Below the pieces are notes generated by a model. The model saw only the letters and a list, made by a program, of their open reading frames with translations, was not told where the DNA came from and did not search any database. From Begonia masoniana (taxonomy: Eukaryota; Streptophyta; Magnoliopsida; Cucurbitales; Begoniaceae), in the NCBI GenBank assembly GCA_022432975.1, contig CM039514.1:11950810-12014809 (forward strand): a stretch of 64,000 bases of DNA, written 5' to 3'. The translations under genes were made by a program, and so were the position numbers. How positions within the stretch are numbered: the stretch's first letter is position 1; every line of letters starts with the position of its first letter. This document shows, piece by piece, positions 11,965 to 24,944 of this stretch.

Positions 11965-12801
11965 GGGTAAAGTGAAATTTGGTACTCAAACTAGGGTAAA
12001 AATATCAATTTTCATTGTAAACTTCGATAATGGCCAAAAACAACCGTAATGTATGAATAATGTACAATTCATCCTCTACTGTGCTATTTTTCGTTAAAAT
12101 AACACGTTTTCGTCACGTGCCCTATTTTACTACCTGATATACCCCTCGCTCTCGCTCTCTTTCTTTCTCCTTCCCTATGTTACTAATCAACAGTAACTCC
12201 AGAAGTCTCTCTTCACTTCACATTCTCCCTCTATTTCACTTCTAGAGAATCTCTTTTTTATATCGCTCAAGTCCTTTTCCTCTATTGATTTCATTCAAGT
12301 TTGCATTATGAGTGAAGGTCGCAGCAAGTGGGTGTTCGAATTCTGATGCGGTTCTCGGCCGAGTCTGTGTAGATGTGAAGTCGTCTGGCAAGCTGTGCCG
12401 TAGATAGGGCTAGCAAAGGAGTTAATCAACTTTAGGCGAAGGAATCAGATTGAATTGAGTGGTTGGGTTGAAGGAAAGTAACTACCTTTTTCTTTTGGTA
12501 TTTTATGACTTGAGCAACATGGAAAGGAGATTCTCTCGAAGTGAAATGGAGGGAGAACGTGGAGTGAAGAGAGAGTTTTGTTAATTAGCGAGGGAAGGAG
12601 AGAGGGCGAGGGCGAGGGCGAGGGGCATATCTGGTACTAAAATAGGGCACATGACGAAAACGTGTCATTTCAACGAAAAATGGCATGGTAGAGGGTGAAT
12701 TACTCATCATCCATACATTACAGTTGTTTTTTGCTATTATCAAAGTTTACGATGAAAATTATCATTTTCAACATAATTTGGGAGTCAAATTGCACTTTAC
12801 T
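11965..12801. mobile_element. Mutator-like fold-back element, 837 bp
   Basis: It is flanked by a perfect 10-bp duplication ataaattaaa (11955-11964 and 12802-12811). The ends GGGTAAAGTG and AGTAAAGTGC (right end reversed) start inverted arms of about 310 bp (11965-12275 against 12500-12801), so most of the element can fold on itself. Only about 220 bp of loop (12276-12499) is single copy. The 9-11 bp duplication with long inverted repeats is the Mutator-superfamily signature. No transposase is present, so it is non-autonomous. Confidence 0.88.
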
Positions 12802-12811
12802 ATAAATTAAA

Positions 12812-14533
12812 TTATGAATTGTATATGGAGAGCAAATCTACAAGAAATTACTATAATTTCTTCGACAATGGTAAAACCAGATTGTGAAACGAGCTCAGCT
12901 AAGTTAAGAAACTCTCGTACTAATGAGCTAACAAGTTGAGTTGAGTTAAGCCGACTCATTTTTTAAACGAGCTGAAAATATGAAGTTAGGGACTCATCCC
13001 AGAGAAATGATCATCTCTTTGGTTCTCTCTCCTAACTAAAATTTTGACTTTTTGTGTTTGATTCTGTGTGATCTGAATTCTAATTGTATCAGACCGATTC
13101 TTCCATGTTAAGAATTTCGTTTTGACTAGAATTATGATTCTTGTTTAATGTACAAATATATATTTGAATCACAAAACTCATTATACATTGATTTTTTATT
13201 AATGAATTTCTCTCATGATCGTAATTATTCCCCAAAAGATTTTTTCATGTAAATCTTAGTGACCCTGTTTTTCCACGTTTTTCTTTTTTCGGTTAACATT
13301 GGATTCTCAACAATACTTTTTTTTTTAATTTAATTGTCTTTAATCATTTTATTTCTCTAAATAATTAGGTCACTTCTACCTTTAATTTAGTCTTTAAAGT
13401 TTGAATTGTCTCGATAAAGTTGTCGTAGTTGTAGTTTTAGTTTTGTTTTTAAATGGTCTCTATTTTAATAGTTAGATTTAACATAATTGCCTTTGTGGCA
13501 TAATTTTTTACCCATGTCAGCAAGGCACGTCATCGATTAATTAAATAATTTTTTTTAAAACCGGACAGAAAAGGAACCGGGTTTGTTTTTGAAATTAACA
13601 CCCACTTGAAAGGGGATACTGTAAACCCCCTTCAATCTCTTCTCTGTCTAAGCATTTGCTTTTCCAGATTCAAGCTTCCCTCTCCTGTATATCTGGCCAT
13701 GCACCCTAGCATTTGCTTCTCCATATTCTGGTCCACTTCTACATGTAAAAAGCTTGTTTAAATGATATACGCTAGGGGATTCAGGTGGTTTTTCTTGGAG
13801 ATGGAAAATTCGACTCACAAGTTTTATCAATTCGCAATTTTTTTCTCACATAGTTAAAAGAAGGAAATTGGGTAGGGAAGATCAATGATCCAATCCCATG
13901 TCTCTAATCTACTATTTAATTAATGCATGACAACGAATAGAGTTAATCCAAAATTCGAGTAAGTCTTGTTTGCGAAACAATGCACAAGAGTTTTAGTCTT
14001 TTCAATAGTCTTACGTTGTTTTTTTTGTCCGGTCTCATGTGACGTTTTACCAATAAAACATTACAAGTTCAATTGAAAAAAATTCTATATCAATTATAAG
14101 ATGTTAATGTTTTTCACAATTTGGTGGATGACCTCACATTATCTTTCAAAGACCCCCATAAATTTGGAGTCGAGGCTCATTGAAGTCGAGTAATTAAGAG
14201 GTAAAAAGCACAACAATGCGACGCGTGAAGAGTTGCGTAAACATAATCTCGTGGGCTAGTCCATGTTGGCAGAACTCATCAATAAACATATCATTCAAAC
14301 AAATATTCAGTTTTCTAAATTAAATTTTAACTATTTTATTTTTGACAAATTGAACAGGTTCGATTTGTTAACATAGCTCAACCTCTAATCTGTAAATGAC
14401 ATCAAACAATTAATCTCTATTTCGTAACATTTAATTCTTTTTTATCCAAATGTATGATTGTCATTATTAGCATACTTAGACAACATAGGGAAGAAGCACA
14501 ATAGATGAGGCAGAGAAGAACTCTACATAATTT
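12812..14533. other. AT-rich intergenic spacer
   Basis: This lies between the fold-back element and the 3' end of the GDSL gene. No supported coding region, RNA gene or structured repeat was seen. The part next to 14533 probably holds the GDSL 3' UTR. Confidence 0.6.
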
Positions 14534-16995
14534 TCAATTTGTCACAGCCTTGTAACAGGCTCGAGTAATGGGGACAGGGGGATCTGAAAATGAGCCGTTA
14601 AGCAGGAGATTGGCAACCCAGAGATTGCCGGCATCGGAGTAGTGAATGCCGTCCCAGTAAATATAGCGAGAAGGGTCTGGGCAGGCTGCTCCATAGACAA
14701 AGGTTCCATTAATCTCTCCTATTCTCCCACACCACACATGGCTATCTTTTACATGGTATCCACAACATACACTCAATGGGTCTTTAAATCCTGGAATAAC
14801 AACAAAAATAGTTATAAGATAGGACTCCAACCGAAGACTTATATAAATCAAACGATAAACGAAAAGGAAATTACGAAACATGAACACTGATATTACGTGA
14901 AAAAACTAAGTCATAGATTGAGAAGAATTTTGCTGTATGAATACCAAAATACAATTGCGAATCTTGAGGCTCATACTTACATGAATTTATATAGAACAAT
15001 AAAATTCTAAAAGAAATTCGTTGCAAGGGCCTTTTGGCCCGATCTAAAAGAATTTTGATTAAGAAATTGTAACATAGTTGTCTATAACGTCTACAATGAG
15101 CTATCCCACCTGCCCAATGATATGGATTATCGATATTTTCTTAAGCGTATGCGTTAGTCAAAAAGGCCAGATCGGAATAGAATTTAAGTTATGTAATATA
15201 AATTCTAATTATGTCACGAGAAACGGTCATTTTAGCATATTTAAATAGATACTATGTTTACATATCCATAGTCGATGAACAATTAGTGATATTCTTATCT
15301 TATGGCTTAACATCAAATGTTGACTTGGAAACATTGAATTTGATCGAATGAAATAGTCCGAAACCAAAGTTTGTCCATTTACAGGGTGGACTTCCATAGC
15401 GGTTGGATCTCGAAGAAAATTACTGAGTATTACGTTTATGCATAACTAGAAAAGATTGTTTTTCGAGACAAAACATGCGTTTTCGTTTTTGGTGCACAAA
15501 AAGGGTTTAGGAAAGATAACCTTCATTCTTGGCGTTGCTGATGAGTGCATATTTTGCAGCATAGACATCAACATAAGTAATTGCAGCATGAGGAAGCTCA
15601 TCTCTGAGTTTTACCACTCTTTCCTTGAGTAGGCTGTTGAACTTTAAAGACATGTTATTTTTCTCGATAACACACCCATATCGATCAAGAGCACCGGGAG
15701 CAGGATTCGGATTGCGAAATTGATGAACGGGAAGACAGCCGTACGGGCCTATGTTGTGTATCCAAAAAGATCTTCCTCCTTGCTTGTATACCCTCTGAAA
15801 AAATCAAACAATTTTAGCCATATCTCATAGAGTTAAACTCCATAAAATTTTAATGAAAAATGTCATGTGGTAACTAACTAGTCGGAATCGCTGAAGATTA
15901 CTAGCTACTCGTCAGCTAAGTTTCGATTAATTTGAGGTTCGAGTCAAAGCGTATGTGATTAAGAGAGAATTATGTTTTCTTACTGCTCAACTATTATTTT
16001 TCAGATGGTTGCATACCTGGACTGCATCGGCTAACTGGTCGATAATGTCCGGCAAAGTTGCGAGGAGCTGATCAGTGCTCATCTTGCGAAAGCCCACAGA
16101 GAGATCGTGTTGGCCAATATCGAAAGTGTACAGCGCCTTGGCGAAATCCTCAGGTCTCGGAAGGTTCTTCCAATCTGAAAATTTCTTGCCTAAGACAACC
16201 AAATCTATCAACAATTAGCTACAATTAAAAAAAGAAGAACTGAAATTCGAATATTGTTTCGGTACATAAACGACCTTCGATGTAGCGGTCACTGGTACGG
16301 GATTTGAACTGTTCAAACTGAGTGAGTTGAATGTCAAGGGTAAAAGGGCTGATATCATATTGGAATATAGTCTCATTCTGCCTTCTAATGGTTGATCCTC
16401 CAGAGGCAAAGTTTGCTCCATGGCTGAAATTGCTCCCAATTGAATTCAAATATGCACTCAAGTATGGTAGTTCTAGCTGCTGAGCTGCATAATAATCAAT
16501 CATCCATTTATAGTCAAATCCATATCTGAAACATGACTCATAGAACTTGCAGTTATGTTATAATGTCGATTCAATTAGTCCTCTCTCTCATCTTTGTAGA
16601 GAATACAGAGAGTGATGATTTTATGAATTTAGATTAATTCAATTTATTTTGATAGTTATAAGATCATGTATATGGTCACAAGGACACAAACCATAAAGGG
16701 TACACATTAATCTAACACGAGTAAAGGAAGGGAGAGAGAGAGAGAGGGGACCTATGAAGTCTATGAGGAGGCGACCATCGCTGGCCCTTCCAGATGGCTT
16801 GTGGAAGAATGGGACACCATAAGGGTACCAAATCGGCTTAAACGCGGCTGATCTGCCGCCGGTGTCGGAATTAGAGTCACCGAAGTTGTAAACCGCCGGA
16901 AAAGCGCAAGCCGGCCCTCCAGATTTTTTATCGCCAGTGACTAGATTACACAGGAGTAGCAAGAGCGCAGAAATTATGACTCTCCAGACCTCCAT
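14534..16995 (-). CDS. GDSL esterase/lipase (At5g14450-like)
   Basis: This is a serine hydrolase of the plant GDSL/SGNH family, secreted and acting on ester substrates that cannot be predicted here. Five exons join in frame to 385 aa: 16752-16995, 16275-16484, 16017-16189, 15521-15794 and 14534-14790. Residues 1-21 form a signal peptide. Block I is [10 protein letters not shown] with nucleophile Ser41; the block II Gly lies in GANFASGG. Block III reads GQHD at 177-180, where the family has GQND, so the oxyanion-hole Asn is His179. Block V is WDGIHY with Asp347 and His350. The ATG at 16995 was chosen because the upstream extension begins with GTG and lacks an ATG. A TATA box lies 70 bp upstream. 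The neighbour relation to the methyltransferase and TruB genes matches Arabidopsis as I recall it. Confidence 0.95.
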
Positions 16996-17064
16996 TGTCA
17001 GCGTGGCACAACTGTAACTCACTTCAATGAAAATAGACAGCGAGTAGCAGTGAAAACGTATCTC

Positions 17065-17072
17065 CTTTTATA
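17065..17072 (-). promoter_or_regulatory. TATA box of the GDSL gene
   Basis: TATAAAAG on the minus strand lies about 70 bp before the start codon. This is a good position for a transcription start near 17035 and a short leader. Confidence 0.7.
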
Positions 17073-17075
17073 ATG

Positions 17076-17569
17076 TGGAAATGCAGAGGTAAGGAAAGAG
17101 AAGATGACGACGATGATAGTAGCCATGTGAGGTGTTCGGAAGCTTAGCTATGGCTGTTTCCTTTCTTGAGCACTCTCTCTTCTCCCCTGCTTCGCTTTCT
17201 CGTTTTATCTGTTAACTCTCTCTCTATAAATTTTGTAGGATAAATATTTTTCAATTAATAATTTAAACTTTAAATATTAATATAAAAGCAACGTAAGAAA
17301 GTAAGGTGGACTCAGATCATACGAGTTAGTAATCCCTGATTATATTAATGACGTCATTACTAATAAATCGAAGAATAATCTCAAATGTGCATGTAACACT
17401 AGACCTAATTACAATATCATTTTACTTACTCACTTAAAACTCACCCATTACTTTATCATTGTTGGTCGCAAATAAAAATCATTACATCAACATAGTTCGG
17501 AAAAAAAAAAGGATTTTTTTTTTTTGGTAAGGAGCTACATAGATTAGTGCATGTAAACGATTTTTCAAG
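17076..17569. other. GDSL upstream region
   Basis: AT-rich sequence with CT-rich patches near 17160-17225 and a poly-T at about 17514-17525. It should contain the GDSL promoter, but no further element could be defined. Confidence 0.45.
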
Positions 17570-18785
17570 ATAATATTATATATTAGAGTAATATTAATTT
17601 TAAACATCAAAATATGTGGTATTTAACGAAAAGTACTATAAAGTAATTTCTTAAACAATCTCAACCTCGAAGTATAAAAAACGTTTAAATTAATCCATGT
17701 CGGTCCTTTGTTCTTAGAGATCGAAGGGTGGTGACCCTCCATTCTCGACAAGGTTTCGTGATTTTTCAATACTTTTACGATTTATTATAATTTTTTATAT
17801 CTATTTTATAGAATATTATTTAAACAATTATAATAAATCGTATAAGTGTTAAAAAATCACGAAACTTTTCAAATTATTTTTTCATTATATGTTGAACATG
17901 TGGTAAGGATTTCAAAAAAATATGATATCGTCTGCTATGTTTTTTGTAGAGAACATGGGGTCACCACCCTCGGTGTAGGAGTCACCACCCCCGATCTTAC
18001 TTGAACGATTTAAAATTATCATTTTTTTAATTATTCCAAAGTTCAAAATTACCCTCCTTTCGCACATTAATCCATCTTTCTTGACTCTGACGATAATGTT
18101 GACGATCTCTTAGATGGTGGATGATGCCACGTATTGGTCATTGAGGGTTTGTATTTGATTCTCCAAGCAGTTCTTGATGTTTCCACCATCTTGCTTCAGG
18201 CTTCGTTATGAATGGATCAATGGCGATTGACGGCTATCACTTGTTTACCGGTTAAATTTAATTACCTTAGATTAAAATTTAAAAAAATTTATAGTGGTTA
18301 TCTCAAAAAAATATATCAAACGATATCAGATTTTCTTGAAAATTTTATCACATGTTCAACATATCATGGAAAAATAATCTGGAGTTTCGTGATTTTTAAC
18401 ACTTATACGATTTATTATAATTTTGTAAACAATATTCTATAAAATAGACATAAAAAATTATAATAAATCGTACAAATGTTGAAAAATTACAATACCTTCA
18501 AGATTATCTTCTCATGATATGTTGAATACGTGGTAAAAATTTTAAAAAAATTCGATATCGTTTGGTATGTTTTTTGTCGAGAACAGAAGTCACCACCACT
18601 CGATCTCCCTTGAACGTGCCAAGCGAGATCGGCCCCCGATCTCTGAGAACGGGGGTCGACAGGAGTTAATTTAAATGTTTTTCATAATTCGAAGTTGAGA
18701 TTGTTTTAAAAATTACTTTGGGGTGCTTTTTGTTGAATATTCCATACTTCGAGCTTTAAAACGAATATTACCATATATTAGTATT
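17570..18785. mobile_element. Nested inverted-repeat element, about 1.2 kb
   Basis: The outer arms (about 17570-17725 and 18640-18785) are inverted copies, e.g. aacaatctcaacctcgaag near 17654 against its reverse near 18690. Inside are two further hairpins, 17753-17865 and 18384-18493, each a palindrome built on gtttcgtgattttt and an AT-rich centre, and they resemble each other. The motif 'gagaacgggggtcg' recurs at 18648 and at 25116 in another copy. No coding region and no clear target duplication was found, so it is a MITE-like or fold-back element of unassigned family. Confidence 0.7.
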
Positions 18786-20605
18786 TAGGCGTCATTTATT
18801 AATTGGTTTTGGTAGTCAATTGTTTTAAATATTTGTAATTTCTCTAAAGTACTCTATCGATTAAAAGAACAACATGTTAGAATGTATATCCAGGAATATT
18901 TTGTAGAGAATAAATTTGAGGTCACAACAATAGTTCATATAGTATGGTAGTTTAAATTCCTATCAAAATTTGAAGGGTGGAGAAAAGATGGGATCATGAA
19001 AGTTACCAAAATAAGCATTTTAGGCAAGTTCAATCAATACCTTATTAATTGTATTGTGTTTTTGAGTTCCATCAACAATGAAATTAGGTCAACATTTTGT
19101 CAATCAAATATGGAGTATACCAGGTGATTGGAGAGCATATATGAACAATTCAATAAAAGTAATCGTAAAAACCTGTCATGTGAAAGTAAGAATGATCGCA
19201 AGCTCAGTCGTCAATATCAAGATCATTGGTGAAAAACAGATGATCAAAGTTCTCTCTTTGGACTAATAAGACAGTACAACCCAAAAAGAAATTTGTGCAA
19301 GCCTCAAAACTAAATATGGATAATGTTATTTTTTTGCCTCATTGACAAAAAAAGATCTGAGAATTGAATTGAGAACTTTCAATTCGACTCGGTCGAGTTC
19401 TGAGTTTGATTTTCTAAAGATTAAACCAAATCAAGCCGATTCGAAACATTGTGACAATTTCAGGCTGAATCAATCCCGACTCTAGTAATAGTTTATATTT
19501 GGCAGCAAACACGTTAAAATGACACAATTAATCTGAGTCCTGAGCTCAAAACACTATAGTCTATAGATGTTCAATAAACACGAAAGCGAAGTTGTTTTCG
19601 ATAGTAAGAGCAGAGGCAGATTCTAATTTGAATTGAAATAAATAAATAAAGACAAGCAAATATAGTGAAAAATTAGTTGATACTCTGACTTTTTGATCAC
19701 TCATTTTCAAGGCAGAGAGGCCTAGTTTTGTTCAATGTCAATGTTGTAAAGAGCTTTAGATAGTCCTCTTTATGCAACTGTGTTTCTTCTCCAAGTTGAA
19801 AATTCACAAAAAAAAAAATCAAAGGTATTTAAGATTTACTTGCCCAGATTTTCTTTCAAACTGTCGAAATTCGAGTTGCTGAAGTTGAAAATTGGCGGAA
19901 TATGATGACAGGCTGGGGAATCTGCTCTTCCACCGCGCCTCCTACCCTATAAAAACATGGAACAAATACCCAGACATGAAAAAACTCCAATGGTTTCGTA
20001 GTTGATGGATAAAACACTGCAGATACTCTGCAAATCGAGTTGTCAAGTTGAAATTGCCGGAAAATGAAACTCTGGTGAATCTGCTTCTCTGGCCTCCAAT
20101 TTGATCTCAATAATTATGTTTTCACTCAAAAACAAACTTTTCACGGGGTACACTAATAAAGATTCCGCCACATTTAAATCAACAGTAATTTCTTACCATC
20201 TAATGAGTAAGATACACTATAAATAATCAGAAACTAATAAAATCTCCTATCAAACCTTCTGTCTTCTTCAATTATACCCTTGTTTAAAGTTGCAAGTCAC
20301 AAATGACTTAACTGATGATGAACAGTGTTCTTCTTTCTTTTCTGTTGGGTGACGACCGCCCCAAATGTGTCGCTGCCATTCTGAAAAGAAAAATATGTAG
20401 ATCAGCAAAATTATATCGACGAGTACGCAATCTTGTTCTCCATATCACTGGAGATAGAGATTGGAGTTTTCATGAACGTTTATGCTAAAAAATGGAAAAT
20501 TAAAAAGCAAAATAAGATAACATATGGCATGAGTTTCTAAACTGCCAAATACATAGCAATTGAAATGAGGAACATTGAGCACTTACTCGACCAAGAAAAG
20601 AACAT
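18786..20605. other. Spacer downstream of the methyltransferase gene
   Basis: No supported gene. Two degenerate direct copies of about 65 bp (near 19862-19928 and 20032-20097, sharing 'ttgaaattg.cgga...gaatctgct') create a chance open frame on the minus strand. The part next to 20606 is likely 3' UTR. Confidence 0.5.
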
Positions 20606-23600
20606 TCAGATTGCACTTTTGTTTTCCACCCACAGTTTCTTTCTTACAATCAGTACTTTTTCTTCACTAGGATTTGATCTGGATTCGATTTCTAATAACC
20701 AGTCATCCCATTTTAAGGCATTCAAAAGCTTTCTAATGAATTTTATGAGAGAAGGTTTGTCTCTTATGATGACAAATCCATGTGGCCTTAGTATCCGATC
20801 CATTTCAATCAGTAGATCCACTATACTGCATTTACGCTTTTCAATTTCTGAAAATACTCCCCAGGCATGAAGAAGATCATAAGTACGAGGGTATGTGGAA
20901 AATGCTTCACACCTAAAAGACACACCATATTAAGTTGAACGGTCAATTAATGAAGACATATACCTCATAAATTTCCATGAAGAAAAGTTGCATTTCACTT
21001 CATTTCTTGCACTTTTTAAGACTACGAAACAATAATCATATATGAAAGAGAAAATTTGAAAATACACGACTTTGACATATAAATTACTCCAGTAAAGTCA
21101 CTTCACCTTCTATATAACAACATATAATGGCCAGAAGAAGTAAACCATACAGATAAAATAACTGGTGGCTAATTCTTTTTCAATTGCAACAATGTTATGT
21201 TAACGGCTTTTTTGAAAACTCCATCTACATCCAAACTATAAAAACAGTACAAACTTTTAACAACAACAATGAATCTGAAAACTAAGAAAATTATGTCAAA
21301 ACATCAGATTCACATCCTCAAGTGAGTAGAAAAAAGTAGCAGGGTGAAGTTCTGTCTGACAAAATACATACCAATCGTGAATAGTTCCTAATAAGCCTCG
21401 GTCATACACAATTTTCAATTTATCAGATGCATGTATAGGAGCCACATTCATCACCCAGACATCTTTGTCTGTAAGTGCAGCAGCAAATCCACCAAGGTTT
21501 GAGTTCATATCCATGACATTTCTGATGGAGTTCTTATAGACCACAGTTCTCATTTGCTTCCAATACTCATCGACTCTAGCTTGCCATAACCCCTGCATGA
21601 ATTGGATTTTTTTTTTTTCAATCAAACAGGTATGATGTGATAAAGAGAAGTGTAAAAGAAACAGACTAAGATGGCATCATGCAGCATCATATCAATTTCA
21701 GATACTGACAGTGTCTTCTTGGAATTCCTCAGCACTGACACCAATCTCAACCAATCTAGGAGGTGCTGAAGTGAGCCTCTGGGGCCAAGGATGTAGTCCG
21801 CTCCCGCCCTTCCTATGCATCTCTGTTTAGCCAGGAAAAAGAATGAAGGAATCAAAAATCGATAAATGTACCATAACAAAGAAAAGTACATTCAACAGTG
21901 ACTATGACAGCAAAGAGAAAACATCGGTTGTGGAGTATGTAAGAGTTTATTCCAAGAACATGCTCCAACAACCTTACTTAGGTTCTTGCATCCTGGTTCA
22001 TCTTTCCAATGAACAAGTTTAATATTTCCAAACAAAATAGGAAACACGTATATAAATACAATTAGACTGATTTACACAAAACTTTCAAATAGCACAATAG
22101 AATCCAACATAAAGGTGGGAACCAAGTAGTGAATGTGAAAATACATGATCGGAGTTTAAAAAAAAAAAAAGATAAAAAAAGACAAAACAAAACAGCAAAT
22201 ACAATGGAGATTGGTAAACAATAAAGCATAAAAAACTTCCTAGCTGAAATATATGATAAATAATTGCTACATACGTTCAGAATATGGTGAAATGCATGGT
22301 TTCATGGACTGATTCCAGGATACATCTGAGTCTTCATTAGAATTACATAACAACGGAACTGTATGAGGATCTCTCTTTAAATAACATGTATTAGTATGTG
22401 GTTTTGCCCATATAGCAGTTTGATTTATCTTAGAGACAACTTTCCAACACATTCTTTGCAATAAATCATGCATAGCATGCCATATCCTCTGGTTTTTGGG
22501 ATCATGTGCATACGCTTCAGGAGAAGAGTAAACAAAATAACCTCCTGGTCTAAGTAATCTGTCAAGTTCCACTAAGAGGATTCCATTTCTTTGAAGCCAG
22601 TCGATTCGGCAACGAGAACAATGAGCCATTTCAAATGATCTGCTTGGATATGGAAGTCTTTTTGTACCCAAGACACCGAGAGTCGATGGAATCCCTCGCT
22701 CTAATGCAAATTGTATCTGATTCTCATGCACATCATTAGGTGCAAGTGACATTGCAATAATATTGTGAGAAAGAAGATAGGCTCCAAAACTTGCTACTCC
22801 ACAACCAACATCTAAAACATTCCGAATATTTCCACCATTGTGAAGTTTATCATCAGGAAACTTTAGCATCTACAAAAATTCATAGAGATTATAATTCGCA
22901 ATCTAACATGTGAACAACTAGATTACAGATATCATCATCTATGCTTCTTTCCTAAGAGAAAATAACCAATTTCATTAAAATCATAGCATGCTGAAAATAA
23001 GGCAACATTGAATTTGGTTCTGCTCTTTTTCATCAAGGGCTTTATTTTCTTGAAAGAAAATAAAAAAGAGAAAATAAAAAAGAACTAAGATCTAAAACAA
23101 AATCACATACCTTTGAAAGAGCAATAATGTACTTGTCAGCTCCTTTGTGGAAATGAGTTCCACCACCAGGAAAATTAATCTTATTCCCATTGACGACCAT
23201 CCAATTTTGGTCTGATTTCTCTTGTGCAAGATGTGTATGTGGTATGTTTGCTTTCCACACTTCATCTCTACTTTTTGGCCATCTTATTGGGATCTAAAAC
23301 TCATATTGTAATATCGTTAAATATTATAGGCAGAGTTCAAACAACTTACAACTGACCAAATTAAAGCTAACCAACCTCGTAACCTATGGGTGGAGGAATC
23401 AGACAATTAAAACGGCGTTCCGGAGGTGGACAATGCCTCTCATAATGCTCCATCAAATCCAAATTGAGCTTCAATCTCAATTGATGGTGAAGATTTCTAT
23501 CTAAGCATGGTATCAGCTCTGAATATTGCATATCACAAATCTGTAAACGTTAAAACCATTAATTTCCCTCAAAATAAACTTGACAGTCACTAGATATCGA

Positions 23601-24023
23601 AATTAGAAAATAAAACCATCCAAAATTCTCTACTACATCGGGTTGAATGCTAAGGTGTTTAACGCCAACTCAAAAGCCGCATGCTTTACAAACATGAATT
23701 GCAAATAATTTAAGTATTATTTATTTAAATGCTTAATCAAGGAATCAAAAGTAGAAAAAAGAGCGACATACAGGAATACTTTTAGGAGCCACAGGACTGC
23801 TAAATTCATCTTCCGGCAACACATCCAAATCATGACTACGAACTACTCCGCCCAAAACAGGATCAACTCCATCTAACCCCGCATACTCATCGTCCGCTCT
23901 TCTCAAACCGGGAGCGAAACTCGATCCCCAGTACAAACAAATCAAACAAAGGAGAAAAATAACTCCCAATAAAAAACACTTGACTAGCATAGCTATGGAA
24001 CTAAACTCGAACCTCTGCTTCAT
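20606..24023 (-). CDS. PMT8/PMT9-like SAM-dependent methyltransferase (QUASIMODO2 family)
   Basis: Golgi type II membrane protein of the plant DUF248/Methyltransf_29 family, thought to methylate cell-wall pectin (homogalacturonan). Seven exons join in frame to 611 aa: 23772-24023, 23376-23540, 23111-23293, 22275-22869, 21710-21822, 21372-21592 and 20606-20912. Residues about 12-32 are the membrane anchor. The family Cys-rich block follows (CDMQYSELIPCLD, then HCPPPERRFNCLIPPP). The FPGGGTHF motif and the SAM-binding LDVGCGVASFG (219 on) are intact. So are HCSRCRIDW, the LDRLLRPGGYFVYSSPEAY block, the second domain NVMDMNSNLGGFAAAL and the C-terminal LIEMDRILRPHGFVIIRD. Length is normal for the family. 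Which PMT it is orthologous to (8 or 9) is inferred from memory of synteny. Confidence 0.96.
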
Positions 24024-24944
24024 TTTCAGGCCTCAATCCCGCCACCTACAGTACTAATCAGTAGCAGATCGCAAAGACATCTTCGTTGAAGAAAAGGCAG
24101 AATCTAAGATATTTTCGCGCGGGGAGCCAGAGGGAGCAAGTGAGTGATAGAGAGATGTTTCCTTCGAACGCGGCACAGTCTATTGATTGACCAATGACCA
24201 TTAGCCAACAGTGGGACCCGTCAAACTTTGGTTCGCTTCGCTTAGTTCCGATTTGATTTTGTGTTTCTTTTTTTATTTGGTTCGGTTTTAGTTGGTTTAA
24301 ACTTGGTTTTTGTTCGTTGGTTTGGCTTCTGCTCGATCGTGTTTTGATCGATTTGGTCAATTTTTCACTTGACTTTCTTCTTTTTTGTAATTTTTCAAAT
24401 TAAGAAAAATATATTACTGAATTGATTTGGTTCCGATTGATTTTAGAAAGTTAGACCCGAACCGAGAACTTCCATGAGGTTTTTTTATTTCCGAGAACCG
24501 AACCTAAATACTCGGTTCAACCCTAATTAGTGGACCCCCTACTTAAATAATTTGACATGAGTTAGGTTTTAGTTTCTTAAATAGATTTTTATAATTTTAA
24601 TTTTGTTTTTTTAAATAATTCTCTAATCAATTTCCATCAATAATTTTAATAAATACATGATTTTATTTTTATTTAGGTTAATATGTACATAGTAACAAAA
24701 ATATCTTATTTTTTACTAAAGAAATAATTAATCGACTTTGACATTCATTATCGATTGATCGATCCCTTATAAATAGTCGATCAGGTAGAAAAACAATTAG
24801 CAAATATGATACTTTCATATGTAGACATGTCACTGTAAATAAAAATAAAGACACATGATATTTGTTGTTACATTTCTATCTATATCTATAGGTAAAGAAT
24901 GAATAATTTTGTTTTTTTTTAATTAATTATTAGGTAATATTAAA
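24024..24944. other. Methyltransferase promoter region and AT-rich spacer
   Basis: Directly upstream of the methyltransferase start. Positions 24060-24200 are less AT-rich and probably hold the leader and core promoter. The remainder is AT-rich with no gene visible. Confidence 0.45.

Noticed and set aside
16996..17022. N-terminal extension of the GDSL protein
   Set aside because: The upstream extension begins with GTG, not ATG. The ATG at 16995 gives a proper signal peptide and sits well after the TATA box.
19856..20110. 84-codon minus-strand frame below the methyltransferase
   Set aside because: Generated by two degenerate direct repeats in probable 3' UTR or spacer; no family recognised.
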